A stretch of DNA of 7,911 nucleotides, from the NCBI GenBank assembly GCA_902362595.1, contig CABIXF010000080.1:1-7911 (forward strand), in the 5' to 3' direction. Below the pieces are notes generated by a model that did not search any database, had not been told where the DNA came from, and worked only from the letters and a program-made list of their open reading frames with translations. The DNA comes from Bacteroidaceae bacterium. GTDB taxonomy: Bacteria; Bacteroidota; Bacteroidia; Bacteroidales; Bacteroidaceae. Both the position numbers and the translations under genes were made by a program. This document shows, piece after piece, positions 1 through 6,480 of this stretch; positions within the stretch are counted from its first letter, which is position 1; each line of letters starts with the position of its first letter.

Positions 1-2
1 AA

Positions 3-605
3 TCAAACCGACCTCACTGCTAATGTTCCGGAGGGTAACGGTCCTAGACAGCTTACGCTGTGGTAAAATTTCTCCGGACAGCAATGAATATAAATATAAG
101 GATTTAATAATACCAACTGTACTCCTTGTGACAAATCTGTTTTTATAGGAATGATTTTAGAATTCAATCTGTCGTCTAAATCAGCTTGATTTTCAGAAGT
201 ACTTTTTATGATAGTATCATTCTTAATGTCAATAATATTTATATAATGATTATTACTTATGTCCTTGTCTCTCAGAAATATTTCTACTAAAGAATCCATT
301 CTGTTGATTGACATTTCAATGCCAATATCTTGTATGCCTTCATACAGATATGTTATTGAAGGTATGGAATCACTTTCAGGACCGGCTAATATTTCTGTAC
401 CTTCAGGAATTTCCTTACAGGCTAAATTCGTTTCTTCTCTTAGAGCTTTCTCAAATACTTCAGAACTTACTTTGAGCAAATCGTTTTTTATCAGTTCATA
501 CGAATTGTATATCCATATCATCTGCAAAGCCATAGCCCCGATAAGTCCTACGACAGACAGTATGGTAATGAATAATATGTTTTTCTTACGTTTTGAAGTC
601 TCCAT
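3..605 (-). pseudogene. Sensor histidine kinase, truncated after the sensor domain
   Basis: This is the N-terminal part of a membrane sensor kinase. A basic start (KRKK at residues 5-8) is followed by a membrane segment at about 11-33 and an extracytoplasmic sensor region at about 34-172. The sensor aligns by eye with that of the complete kinase at 5000-6310: both share IP-x-GT, P-x-SDS, a Y-x-x-E/Y-x-E stretch, IPI-x-x-D-x-S and a final NP. In the complete kinase the NP is soon followed by the second membrane segment and the HisKA domain. Here the match ends at residue about 173 (near position 86). The last 27 residues are unrelated, contain no membrane helix, and run to a TGA at 5-3. The dimerisation, phospho-accepting His and ATPase parts are therefore missing, and the product cannot signal as a kinase. 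An insertion or rearrangement is the likely cause. The usual partner response regulator may lie beyond the left edge. Confidence 0.8.
27..78. other. Nested hairpin at the kinase break point, candidate mobile-element end
   Basis: Just past the point where kinase homology ends, a perfect 7-bp inverted repeat (TCCGGAG at 27-33, CTCCGGA at 72-78) encloses a second stem (ACAGC 48-52, GCTGT 57-61) with a 4-nt loop. On the minus strand that loop reads GTAA, a GNRA tetraloop, and two more G-C pairs follow after a 3-nt bulge. The fold and the sudden loss of homology suggest the end of an inserted element or a structured RNA. I do not recognise the element, and no transposase is visible in the window on this side. 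Confidence 0.45.
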
Positions 606-642
606 ATATGATATTATATGACTTTTTAATGGTTTTTCAATG

Positions 643-650
643 CAAATATA
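643..650 (-). promoter_or_regulatory. Bacteroidetes -7 element of the truncated kinase gene
   Basis: CAAATATA on the plus strand reads TATATTTG on the minus strand and matches the TAnnTTTG -7 consensus of the primary sigma factor in Bacteroidetes. It lies 38 bp upstream of the kinase ATG, a sensible leader length. It faces away from the promoter at 738-745, with the operator repeats between them. Confidence 0.55.
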
Positions 651-688
651 ATAATTGGGTTATGAACATAAATCGAAACACTGAAGTA

Positions 689-745
689 TTAACGTAAAGA
701 TAACATAAGGATAACTTAATGTTTGCCGATGCTTGGTTACCTTTG
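689..745 (+). promoter_or_regulatory. Promoter P1 with triple 11-bp direct-repeat operator
   Basis: Three half-sites follow one another at 11-bp steps: TTAAC at 689-693, ATAAC at 700-704 and ATAAC at 711-715. The last two are part of GATAAC. After exactly 22 bp comes TACCTTTG (738-745), a match to the TAnnTTTG -7 element. The same arrangement, with the same spacing, occurs at 6379-6435. Tandem half-sites one helical turn apart are typical of OmpR-family response regulators, and placement just upstream of the core promoter suggests activation. The promoter would drive the operon starting at 1006, with transcription beginning near 750. The regulator's identity is inferred. Confidence 0.65.
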
Positions 746-787
746 CAACAGTAAAACAAAGGAAGGCTTGAAAAGCATTTAATATAA

Positions 788-841
788 ATGGAGATTTTCC
801 TCCAGTGGAGAAGTGGAAAGTTCAATACAGATTTTAGTTAA
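788..841 (+). CDS. Possible 17-residue leader peptide (speculative)
   Basis: This short ORF reads MEIFLQWRSGKFNTDFS. Its ATG lies 43 bases after the -7 element, much like the 46 bases for the gene at 6481, so it is the first start codon on the mRNA from P1. A 14-base stretch (809-822) covering the RSGK codons recurs at 7789-7802 in a small ORF that also reads a hydrophobic/aromatic residue followed by RSGK. A hairpin (790-803) overlaps the start. The ribosome-binding site is poor, and a chance ORF or gene remnant is just as likely. Confidence 0.2.
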   Translation: MEIFLQWRSGKFNTDFS

Positions 842-902
842 GATCATCATTAAAAAAAGTAGGATATGGGTATAAAAAGAATCGTAAATAGCAATAGCTT
901 GT

Positions 903-983
903 ATGATAAAAAATAAGAAACTGAAATATACACTGTTTATATTGTCTATTCTTATTTCAATATTAAGTATGGTTTTACGATAA
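903..983 (+). CDS. Possible 26-residue single-span membrane peptide
   Basis: This ORF begins MIKNKKLKY and continues as an almost unbroken hydrophobic stretch of about 16 residues (TLFILSILISILSMV at about 10-24), ending LR before TAA. The lysine-rich start and single helix are typical of small inner-membrane proteins or of an uncleaved signal anchor. It ends 22 bases before the ATG at 1006 in the same transcript. No good Shine-Dalgarno sequence is present, which is normal in this phylum. It could instead be the surviving N-terminal anchor of a decayed gene, since the protein at 6481 also starts with basic residues and one helix. Confidence 0.35.
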   Translation: MIKNKKLKYTLFILSILISILSMVLR

Positions 984-1005
984 AACTACATTAAAAATAA
1001 TCAAG

Positions 1006-1611
1006 ATGAAAACATCAGATAAACAAATTAATAAAGAATCAGTTCAGCGGAAGGCATTGATTTCATACGGAAGAGGGCCTGAAGGTGAGGAAGTGATGAT
1101 AGACATCACGGAGCCTAAACGGATAAATGTAAAAACCATTGTGGCCTTCGTTATTATCCTGCCAGTGATGATGTGGCTGTTTTCTGTCATTTATGGAATT
1201 GACAGTCTGAATGTCACATCAGAGAATTATTTCAGTAAAGGCCGGTATGTAATATTCTCCAGTGTGCTTTGTGGTATTTTATTGAACTGGTTAATTCAGG
1301 CCATCGTTTATATTATAATCAATCCTCGGTCATATAGTAAATTTGCAGTAATACATAATAAGCGAAACCATACCATACGTTTTTTTTATAACGGAGATAT
1401 GAGAATAGTTCATTTCCGTATAGCTAATATTCTTGCGCATTGGATATGTGGATATATCCCTTTGTTGTTGGGCTTTATTATAGGGGATATTTCTATATGT
1501 TACTTTGGTCTTTTGTCAATCATGTTCTTCTTTGATGAAACCAGTATTGTATGGAGACTGCGCCATTACAGCGGACAGGCTTTGTGCAGATATAAGTCAG
1601 ATAGAGAATAA
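1006..1611 (+). CDS. Polytopic membrane protein, DUF3267-like without HExxH
   Basis: This 201-residue protein has a hydrophilic cytoplasmic N-terminus (1-40) and hydrophobic segments at about 43-64, 81-105, 140-160 and 162-176. The layout recalls DUF3267 putative zinc peptidases: a helix that normally carries HExxH, a soluble loop, then a GD pair (here 160-161) in a later helix and an Asp (177) before the C-terminal tail. Where HELIHG would be expected the sequence has NWLIQA (94-99), so zinc chemistry seems lost. The family assignment is a visual impression, not a proven match. It is the first gene of a tightly packed operon, 12 bases ahead of the ABC permease, so a role as an accessory membrane subunit of the transporter or peptidase is plausible. 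The ATG at 1006 is the only reasonable start, with an A-rich upstream region. Confidence 0.7.
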   Translation: MKTSDKQINKESVQRKALISYGRGPEGEEVMIDITEPKRINVKTIVAFVIILPVMMWLFSVIYGIDSLNVTSENYFSKGRYVIFSSVLCGILLNWLIQAIVYIIINPRSYSKFAVIHNKRNHTIRFFYNGDMRIVHFRIANILAHWICGYIPLLLGFIIGDISICYFGLLSIMFFFDETSIVWRLRHYSGQALCRYKSDRE

Positions 1612-1623
1612 CTATCCGAGATT

Positions 1624-2565
1624 ATGACAGAGAGCTTATTACTCTATATGAATCTACGCTCAAAACAGATTGTGCGTGTATTTGCAGGCATCGGACCGTT
1701 CCGGTGTCTGTTTCTTATCGGTATCGCTGCCATCCTGTTTTATGCTTTCGCGAAAGTAACGAGCGTATGGGTATTGCCAGTGTGTTATCTGCTTATGCTC
1801 TGGCTGTATCATAACAGCAGAAAAGACAAGGAGTTTCTGTCTTTACAGGTGCAAGGAATCAAAGGATTGTTTACGGCAGAATATTTATTGCTCGGTTTAC
1901 CGTTTATTATTTCGGGGATAATTGCTGCAAATTACATTTCTTTACCAGTTATCATACTGATTGCGGTAGTTATGCCATGGATTCACCCTGTCAGGTTTCA
2001 TTCTATAGTTCTGCCTGTGCCTTTATTATACAGTGGGGATTTGCTGTATAGAAGGATGTTCCGGAAACAAGTATCACTGTATGCGGTATTGCTCTTTCTG
2101 TCTTTCATGGGAGTACTGCATGACAATATCAATCTCTGTAAAGTATGCCTGATATTGTGGGGAGCAATTCAGGGAACGGCATATATGGTGACGCCACAGA
2201 AGCATGAACTCTCTGTCTATAATAGTTTCGGAATGTATCAGCTGATACTGGTCAAATCAGGGCTGAGGAATATCTTTATCACCATGTTCCCGTTCATAGT
2301 ACTTATGCTTATGCTGATACACGACTCAGAAGCTATACTTTTCTGTCTTGCATTGTTCTCTTCGACATTGTTATACCAGTGGAATATGGGCATGGCAAGA
2401 TTCTCCTTTGAGACACAAACAGTAATGGGAATATACTGGCTGCTTTTCCCGTTGCCGCTGTTTTTAGTTTCGATTATGAACCCAGTTGTATTGATTCCTT
2501 ATTTGGCTTTGAATATAGGCCTTACACTTTCTCTAAAGAAAAAATATAAACATATATGGAACTGA
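1624..2565 (+). CDS. ABC transporter permease, multi-span membrane subunit
   Basis: This 313-residue protein is strongly hydrophobic, with roughly eight to ten membrane segments (about 26-42, 47-62, 84-102, 105-122, 151-166, 172-188, 217-233, 236-252, 267-285 and 286-304). A basic loop containing RKDKEFL (66-72) follows the second segment and probably lies in the cytoplasm, where it could contact the ATPase. There is no sequence motif that fixes the substrate. The assignment rests on the immediate neighbour: its stop overlaps the ATPase start by 10 bases, a sign of translational coupling between the two halves of one ABC transporter. The size and gene order fit ABC-2 type exporters of the BcrA/Bcr or antibiotic-peptide type, but lipid or peptide export cannot be told apart here. 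Confidence 0.75.
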   Translation: MTESLLLYMNLRSKQIVRVFAGIGPFRCLFLIGIAAILFYAFAKVTSVWVLPVCYLLMLWLYHNSRKDKEFLSLQVQGIKGLFTAEYLLLGLPFIISGIIAANYISLPVIILIAVVMPWIHPVRFHSIVLPVPLLYSGDLLYRRMFRKQVSLYAVLLFLSFMGVLHDNINLCKVCLILWGAIQGTAYMVTPQKHELSVYNSFGMYQLILVKSGLRNIFITMFPFIVLMLMLIHDSEAILFCLALFSSTLLYQWNMGMARFSFETQTVMGIYWLLFPLPLFLVSIMNPVVLIPYLALNIGLTLSLKKKYKHIWN

Positions 2566-3221
2566 TATATATAAAAGAATTGAGCAAGGCATACGGTAAG
2601 ACGAGAGTGCTTGATAACCTTTCCGTTTCTTACGAATCCGGGAAAATCTACGGACTGGTGGGAGAAAACGGAGCCGGAAAAACAACACTTTTCAACTGCA
2701 TCATGGGAGTAACTGATTATGAAGGCGAGATAAGGAAGTCATCACCAATGACTGTTGGTTATATGTCGGCTGAAAACTTCTTCTATTCCCTTATTACCGG
2801 AAAAGAATATCTTGAATTCTGTATCAAAGCTAAAGGGAAGAAGATGGATGCTAAAGCCATAGATTCATTGAATAAAGTTTTTCAACTGCCACTGGAAAGA
2901 TTCGCTTCGGACTATTCCACAGGCATGAAGAAAAAGCTTGCGCTTATGTCCCTGCTCCTTCAGGAAAATGACCTGTACATCCTTGACGAACCTTTCAACG
3001 GGGTAGATCTTTACGGATGTATCCAACTTAAAAGAATCATACGCGAACTGAAGGGCAAAGGGAAGACTGTCATAATTTCATCGCATCTTATCAATGCGTT
3101 ACACGAACTGTGTGATGAGATTGATTTTCTGGATGGTCATACCATTCGGAAAAGATATATTCAGGCATCAATAGATGAAATTGAGCAGGATATATTAAAT
3201 AGGGGGAACAGTAATATGTAA
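2556..3221 (+). CDS. ABC transporter ATP-binding protein
   Basis: This 221-residue nucleotide-binding subunit has all the core motifs: Walker A GENGAGKTT (36-44), ABC signature STGMKKKL (121-128, with STG in place of the usual LSGG form), Walker B LYILDEP (140-146, catalytic E145), D-loop NGVD (148-151) and H-loop H177 in SSH. The Q-loop is altered, since the position where Gln is usual reads YMSAE (69-73). The short length and the YSTGMKKKL signature are typical of the BcrA/CcmA-like ATPases that pair with ABC-2 type permeases. It would power the permease encoded just upstream, whose last codons it overlaps. The S41 peptidase gene begins 12 bases downstream. There is no extended C-terminal domain. 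Substrate unknown; drug, antimicrobial-peptide or lipid export are the usual roles in this group. Confidence 0.93.
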   Translation: MELIYIKELSKAYGKTRVLDNLSVSYESGKIYGLVGENGAGKTTLFNCIMGVTDYEGEIRKSSPMTVGYMSAENFFYSLITGKEYLEFCIKAKGKKMDAKAIDSLNKVFQLPLERFASDYSTGMKKKLALMSLLLQENDLYILDEPFNGVDLYGCIQLKRIIRELKGKGKTVIISSHLINALHELCDEIDFLDGHTIRKRYIQASIDEIEQDILNRGNSNM

Positions 3222-3233
3222 AAAAATGATATC

Positions 3234-4646
3234 ATGATTGACAATAATACTTTTCATAAAATACCGGTAACTTTCTTTGAGGAAAGCTATAATAAATATC
3301 AGAATGAGGTAATGAATCTGTTGCATTTTATCAGGTTATTTCATCCTGTCAGTATAGTTAATCCTGAAAGAGTCAACAGATTTGAAAGACAGGCAGAGAA
3401 AATCTGCCATGAAATGAAAGGTGTGATAGACTTGCAGCACTTCCAGTTTGCCTTGAATTCTCTGTTAGCCATACTTGAAGACGCACATACTTATTTCATG
3501 CCTGAAGATGGATTAATTTATCCATACGAGATAAGATATTATGAAGGCTGTTTTTATCTGTATGCTATAGATTCAGAATATCCTGATTTTACGGGAAAAG
3601 AGATTGTTTCCATTAATGACATATCCGTTAAAGATGTCAGGTTGGCTATGCGTAAAGCAATGCCCTCGGAGAATGGAATAAAAGCAGGGCTATGGAGTTT
3701 TTATCTGAATCGCAAAGCATTACTGCATCAGATGGGAGTAGATACTGCAAAGGGAGTTTGTCTTGGGTTTCATGATGGAAGTAGCCTGCTTTTTGAACCC
3801 GAAACAGATAACCGTTCCGGATGGTATCAAGTGAAGTTCCCTCCTCATCCTGTTACCGTGAAGCGTGATGATTTGTTCTCCTATCAGATAATTGAAGATA
3901 AATGCTATCTGCAATTTAACGTGATGTATGATTTGCAGTCGTATTTGCAATTATGTCAGGTTACGGGTACCAAGACCGAGGATAATTATCTGAACTTTCT
4001 GCCGTCATTTTCTGATTTTATAGATAAGATGGATGCCGATTTAAAGCAGCATCATATACGGAAGCTGGTGGTGGATATGCGTTATAATGGCGGAGGAAAC
4101 AGTATGCTTGGCGACCAGCTTCTCCAATATCTTGGGGTTGATACGGACAGCATAATAAAATATAAGACATTTGTCAGAAAATCAGATTTTCTTTTCAAGT
4201 GTATGCCTAAATTCTACGTTTCCAGCAAAAGCAAATCTGGAGAACTTGTTTTAATGGAAGATTTTGAGAACTTGCCATTCCTTCCCAAAATAAAGAACCA
4301 TTTTGAAGGGAAGGTAATATTCATACAAGGCCAGAACACTTTCAGCAGTGCAAATTATTTGCTTACAACTATAAAGGATAATCATCTTTTCACAATTATA
4401 GGTACTCCGACTTCGCAGAAGCCTACTTGCTTTGGTGATGTATTGCCTGTTGAATTGCCATTTACGGGTACAAAGGGATACATAAGTCACTCTTTCTTTG
4501 AAAGACCGGATGTAAGTCGCAATGAGGAAGATTGTTTATATCCTGATTTTCATATACCTGTGTCTATGAATGAAAGGTTGAAGGGTATTGATAAATGCTG
4601 GGAATGGGTTGAAATGAATTTGTCTGATGAGTCGATAATTGTGTAA
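3234..4646 (+). CDS. S41 family (tail-specific type) peptidase lacking a signal peptide
   Basis: This 470-residue serine peptidase is of the C-terminal processing family. An N-terminal helical part contains LEDAHTYF (81-88), a stretch common in S41 proteins. The catalytic domain shows LVVDMRYNGGGNS (278-290), which forms the conserved strand and oxyanion region, then GKVIFIQGQNTFSSAN (359-374). The nucleophile is probably S371. The following motif reads S-S-A-N rather than the usual S-x-x-E. A conserved-type C-terminal stretch, DCLYPDFHIPVS (433-444), follows. There is no signal peptide or membrane helix: the first 30 residues are polar, which is unusual for Bacteroidales S41 proteins and suggests a cytoplasmic enzyme. 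No clear PDZ domain is seen. Its place behind the ABC ATPase suggests processing of, or protection from, a transported peptide (inferred). Confidence 0.85.
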   Translation: MIDNNTFHKIPVTFFEESYNKYQNEVMNLLHFIRLFHPVSIVNPERVNRFERQAEKICHEMKGVIDLQHFQFALNSLLAILEDAHTYFMPEDGLIYPYEIRYYEGCFYLYAIDSEYPDFTGKEIVSINDISVKDVRLAMRKAMPSENGIKAGLWSFYLNRKALLHQMGVDTAKGVCLGFHDGSSLLFEPETDNRSGWYQVKFPPHPVTVKRDDLFSYQIIEDKCYLQFNVMYDLQSYLQLCQVTGTKTEDNYLNFLPSFSDFIDKMDADLKQHHIRKLVVDMRYNGGGNSMLGDQLLQYLGVDTDSIIKYKTFVRKSDFLFKCMPKFYVSSKSKSGELVLMEDFENLPFLPKIKNHFEGKVIFIQGQNTFSSANYLLTTIKDNHLFTIIGTPTSQKPTCFGDVLPVELPFTGTKGYISHSFFERPDVSRNEEDCLYPDFHIPVSMNERLKGIDKCWEWVEMNLSDESIIV

Positions 4647-4682
4647 TATATTGCTGTAAATAGTTTATTATAAAGATTCACG

Positions 4683-5042
4683 ATGGTTATGAAAATGAAG
4701 TTTATAATTTCAGGCATTCTGATTGCCGCTATCGGACTGGTACTGTCGCACACATATCGTCCGTATGTATATGAGAACCATATCAATGATTATCATCTGG
4801 CAGATGTGATAGGCAGTATCGTTTGCGTACCGGCTGCGGTATTATGCGTCTATGGCATTGAGAACAGATATTCGATAAAGCAATATACAATAGGGACTGC
4901 AATAGTCTATATTACATACGAGTTTCTCGGACTTTTCCATATACATGGCACTTTTGATATATATGATATTATTGCCATAATAATAAGCAGCCTTGTGTTT
5001 TATCGGATATGCTTGTTATTTGGAGTTTCAAGCGGCAGATAG
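4683..5042 (+). CDS. Small four-span membrane protein, VanZ-like topology
   Basis: This 119-residue protein has four predicted membrane segments (about 5-22, 39-58, 67-84, 94-114). Acidic residues sit where VanZ-like proteins keep theirs: D35 and D41 before helix 2, E80 late in helix 3, and the FDIYDI motif (91-96) leading into helix 4. VanZ-type proteins are linked to glycopeptide resistance and other envelope functions, but the similarity here is only in layout and a few residues. It is the last gene of the operon, 36 bases after the peptidase. Its final 43 bases overlap the 3' end of the convergent kinase gene. Starts at 4683, 4689 and 4695 are all possible; the first is used here. Confidence 0.65.
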   Translation: MVMKMKFIISGILIAAIGLVLSHTYRPYVYENHINDYHLADVIGSIVCVPAAVLCVYGIENRYSIKQYTIGTAIVYITYEFLGLFHIHGTFDIYDIIAIIISSLVFYRICLLFGVSSGR

Positions 5043-6310
5043 ATGGTAAATTCCGTGAACTCTCCTTCTGTGCTGTTGACGAATATTCTTCCCTCATGTG
5101 CCTTTATCACCTGGTCAACAAAGTTCAGGCCCAGTCCGAAACCTGAAGCTCCGTTTCTTCGGCTGCGCCTTGCCGCCGCTGCACGTTCATACTTCTGGAA
5201 AATGACTTTCTGATCGGCTTCGGATATGCCCAGCCCATTGTCGCGTACTTTCAGGATGGTGTAGCGTTCGCTTTCTTCCGTCGTGATGTGTATTTCCACA
5301 CTCTCCTTGGAGTATTTGATGGCATTGTCAATCAGATTGCTTAATACTTCACTCACGTAATCGTTATCGGCATAAGCAGTTTTGGCCTGCAAGCTGATGA
5401 TAAAGTTTACAGGCTTCTGTGCTTTAGCCTTGAATTTCTCGGTCAGTTTCTCTATTATCGGTGTAAGCTCAACTTCTGTTTTATTCATCTCTAGTTTATG
5501 GTTTTCCAGTTTGGAGATGGTCAGTATCTTGTTGGTGAGTGTTAACAGATGGTCAGTTTCGCTTTCTGCTATACTCATGTATTTGTTCTTTATCTCCGGT
5601 TTGGAATCAAGTCTTCCGCTTTTCAACATATCCTGCACCATCATAATAGTACTGAGAGGTGTTTTCATATCGTGAATCATAGCGTATGAGAAGTCCTCAC
5701 GGATTTGGGAGATCGTATTCATTTTTGATATTATTCTTACTTGGTAGATTATGCAGAATACTACAAAAATGAGAAGTATTGTTGTCGATATAAGAAGTAG
5801 TCCCATCTTTTGAAAAAAGAAGTTATTGGGATTAATAATTTGGGCTTTAATTGTATATGAGAAGTCACTCCTTATAGGGATTTTCTGTGTTTCAATATAA
5901 AAAAATGAATAATGTGCTTTTCCTTTATTTTGTATAATACTATCCCCTTTTAATAGATATAGGCAAAAGCCATTATTAATATTTGCTTCTCCCAGAATTT
6001 GTTTATAATATTTTGCTATTGTATCCAATGAAATAGGTTTCCCAAGTTCATCTAATGATTCTTGCATATAAGCAAATTCCGGTATATCTTTTCCACTATC
6101 ACTTTGGGGTCTGCTTTTAACCATTGTTCCTTGTGGTAAAGAACCCAATCTGGAAAATGTTTCAGCATTAATAGCATTCTCTAACAGATGACTTGTTTTA
6201 AATACTATTTCATTTTTGTTAAATTGATATGAACTATGTAGCCAGATAATTTGTATTAGGACCAAAATAAAAAGACCTAATATCGTTATTATTTTTATAT
6301 ATTTTCTCAT
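5000..6310 (-). CDS. Sensor histidine kinase, membrane-bound
   Basis: This complete 436-residue kinase has membrane segments at about 7-26 and 168-190 flanking a periplasmic sensor domain of about 140 residues with no recognised fold. A HisKA domain carries the phospho-accepting H213 in MIHDMKTPLS, and a HATPase_c domain shows the N box NLIDNA (325-330), G1 box DNGLG (357-361), F box FQKYERA (371-377) and G2 box GFGLGL (390-395). It would autophosphorylate and pass the phosphate to a response regulator. No regulator gene lies next to it, so it is an orphan in this window. It is paralogous to the truncated kinase at 3-605 and, like it, is divergent from a target gene across a shared operator type. 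The kinase core is GC-richer than the sensor: 63/120 G+C at 5101-5220 against 30/120 at 5881-6000. Confidence 0.95.
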   Translation of the reverse strand: MRKYIKIITILGLFILVLIQIIWLHSSYQFNKNEIVFKTSHLLENAINAETFSRLGSLPQGTMVKSRPQSDSGKDIPEFAYMQESLDELGKPISLDTIAKYYKQILGEANINNGFCLYLLKGDSIIQNKGKAHYSFFYIETQKIPIRSDFSYTIKAQIINPNNFFFQKMGLLLISTTILLIFVVFCIIYQVRIISKMNTISQIREDFSYAMIHDMKTPLSTIMMVQDMLKSGRLDSKPEIKNKYMSIAESETDHLLTLTNKILTISKLENHKLEMNKTEVELTPIIEKLTEKFKAKAQKPVNFIISLQAKTAYADNDYVSEVLSNLIDNAIKYSKESVEIHITTEESERYTILKVRDNGLGISEADQKVIFQKYERAAAARRSRRNGASGFGLGLNFVDQVIKAHEGRIFVNSTEGEFTEFTIYLPLETPNNKHIR

Positions 6311-6325
6311 TTGGCAGTTTTATTG

Positions 6326-6333
6326 CAAAGTTA
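6326..6333 (-). promoter_or_regulatory. Bacteroidetes -7 element of the complete kinase gene
   Basis: CAAAGTTA on the plus strand reads TAACTTTG on the minus strand and matches TAnnTTTG. It lies 15 bp upstream of the kinase ATG, so the leader would be very short or the transcript nearly leaderless. It is the counterpart of the element at 643-650, and both are preceded on the plus strand by TG. Confidence 0.5.
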
Positions 6334-6358
6334 ATAAGATTAAGCATATATGTCACTA

Positions 6359-6377
6359 AAGCTTTTGCAGAAAGCTT
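6359..6377. repeat. Perfect 7-bp inverted repeat beside the operator
   Basis: AAGCTTT (6359-6365) and AAAGCTT (6371-6377) are perfect inverted copies separated by TGCAG. The repeat sits between the kinase promoter and the direct-repeat operator, where a dimeric regulator could bind. No equivalent is seen in the first control region. Confidence 0.35.
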
Positions 6378-6378
6378 C

Positions 6379-6435
6379 TTAACCTAAAGATAACGTAGCG
6401 ATAACTAAAATCCGAATGGAGACAATTTATCTTTG
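6379..6435 (+). promoter_or_regulatory. Promoter P2 with triple 11-bp direct-repeat operator
   Basis: Half-sites TTAAC (6379-6383), ATAAC (6390-6394) and ATAAC (6401-6405) repeat at 11-bp steps. TATCTTTG (6428-6435), a TAnnTTTG -7 box, follows after 22 bp, exactly as in P1 at 689-745. Between the repeats, TAAAG precedes the middle half-site in both. It would drive the retropepsin/PDZ gene at 6481, with transcription starting near 6441 and a leader of about 40 bases. The likely regulator is an OmpR-family protein acting at both promoters (inferred). Confidence 0.65.
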
Positions 6436-6480
6436 TGACAATAAAACAAAATAAGTAATTCAATTAAAGTTTATATTTCT

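Larger units (their letters stand above)
746..1005 (+). other. Long 5' leader of the ABC/peptidase operon
   Basis: About 250 bases separate promoter P1 from the first clear gene. The start of the leader (741-760) matches the start of the other leader (6431-6450) at 17 of 20 positions, ending in TAAAACAAA. It holds small hairpins (GCTT-GAA-AAGC at 766-776; GGAG-N6-CTCC at 790-803) and three very short ORFs, at 788-841, 866-916 and 903-983. The last encodes a lysine-rich hydrophobic peptide. The leader could be untranslated regulatory RNA, a small-protein region or the remains of a deleted gene. No terminator-like hairpin followed by a U-run was seen. Confidence 0.4.

Noticed and set aside
36..46. 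TAACGGTCCTA, identical to part of the conserved 23S rRNA helix 69 region (I-CeuI site)
   Set aside because: The match is only 11 bases and the flanks do not resemble rRNA, so chance is more likely than an rRNA fragment or homing site.
259..621. Plus-strand ORF of 120 codons
   Set aside because: It lies antisense to the kinase sensor domain, whose reading frame is supported by similarity to its paralogue.
637..825. Minus-strand ORF of 62 codons
   Set aside because: It covers the P1 operator and promoter in reverse, and its protein has no recognisable features.
866..916. 16-codon ORF (starts MGIKRIV) resembling the start of the gene at 6481 (MKRIV)
   Set aside because: It is too short, has no continued similarity after IKRIV, and overlaps the better ORF at 903-983; at most it is a remnant.
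5382..5675. Plus-strand ORF of 97 codons
   Set aside because: It is antisense to the HisKA/HATPase region of a clear kinase.
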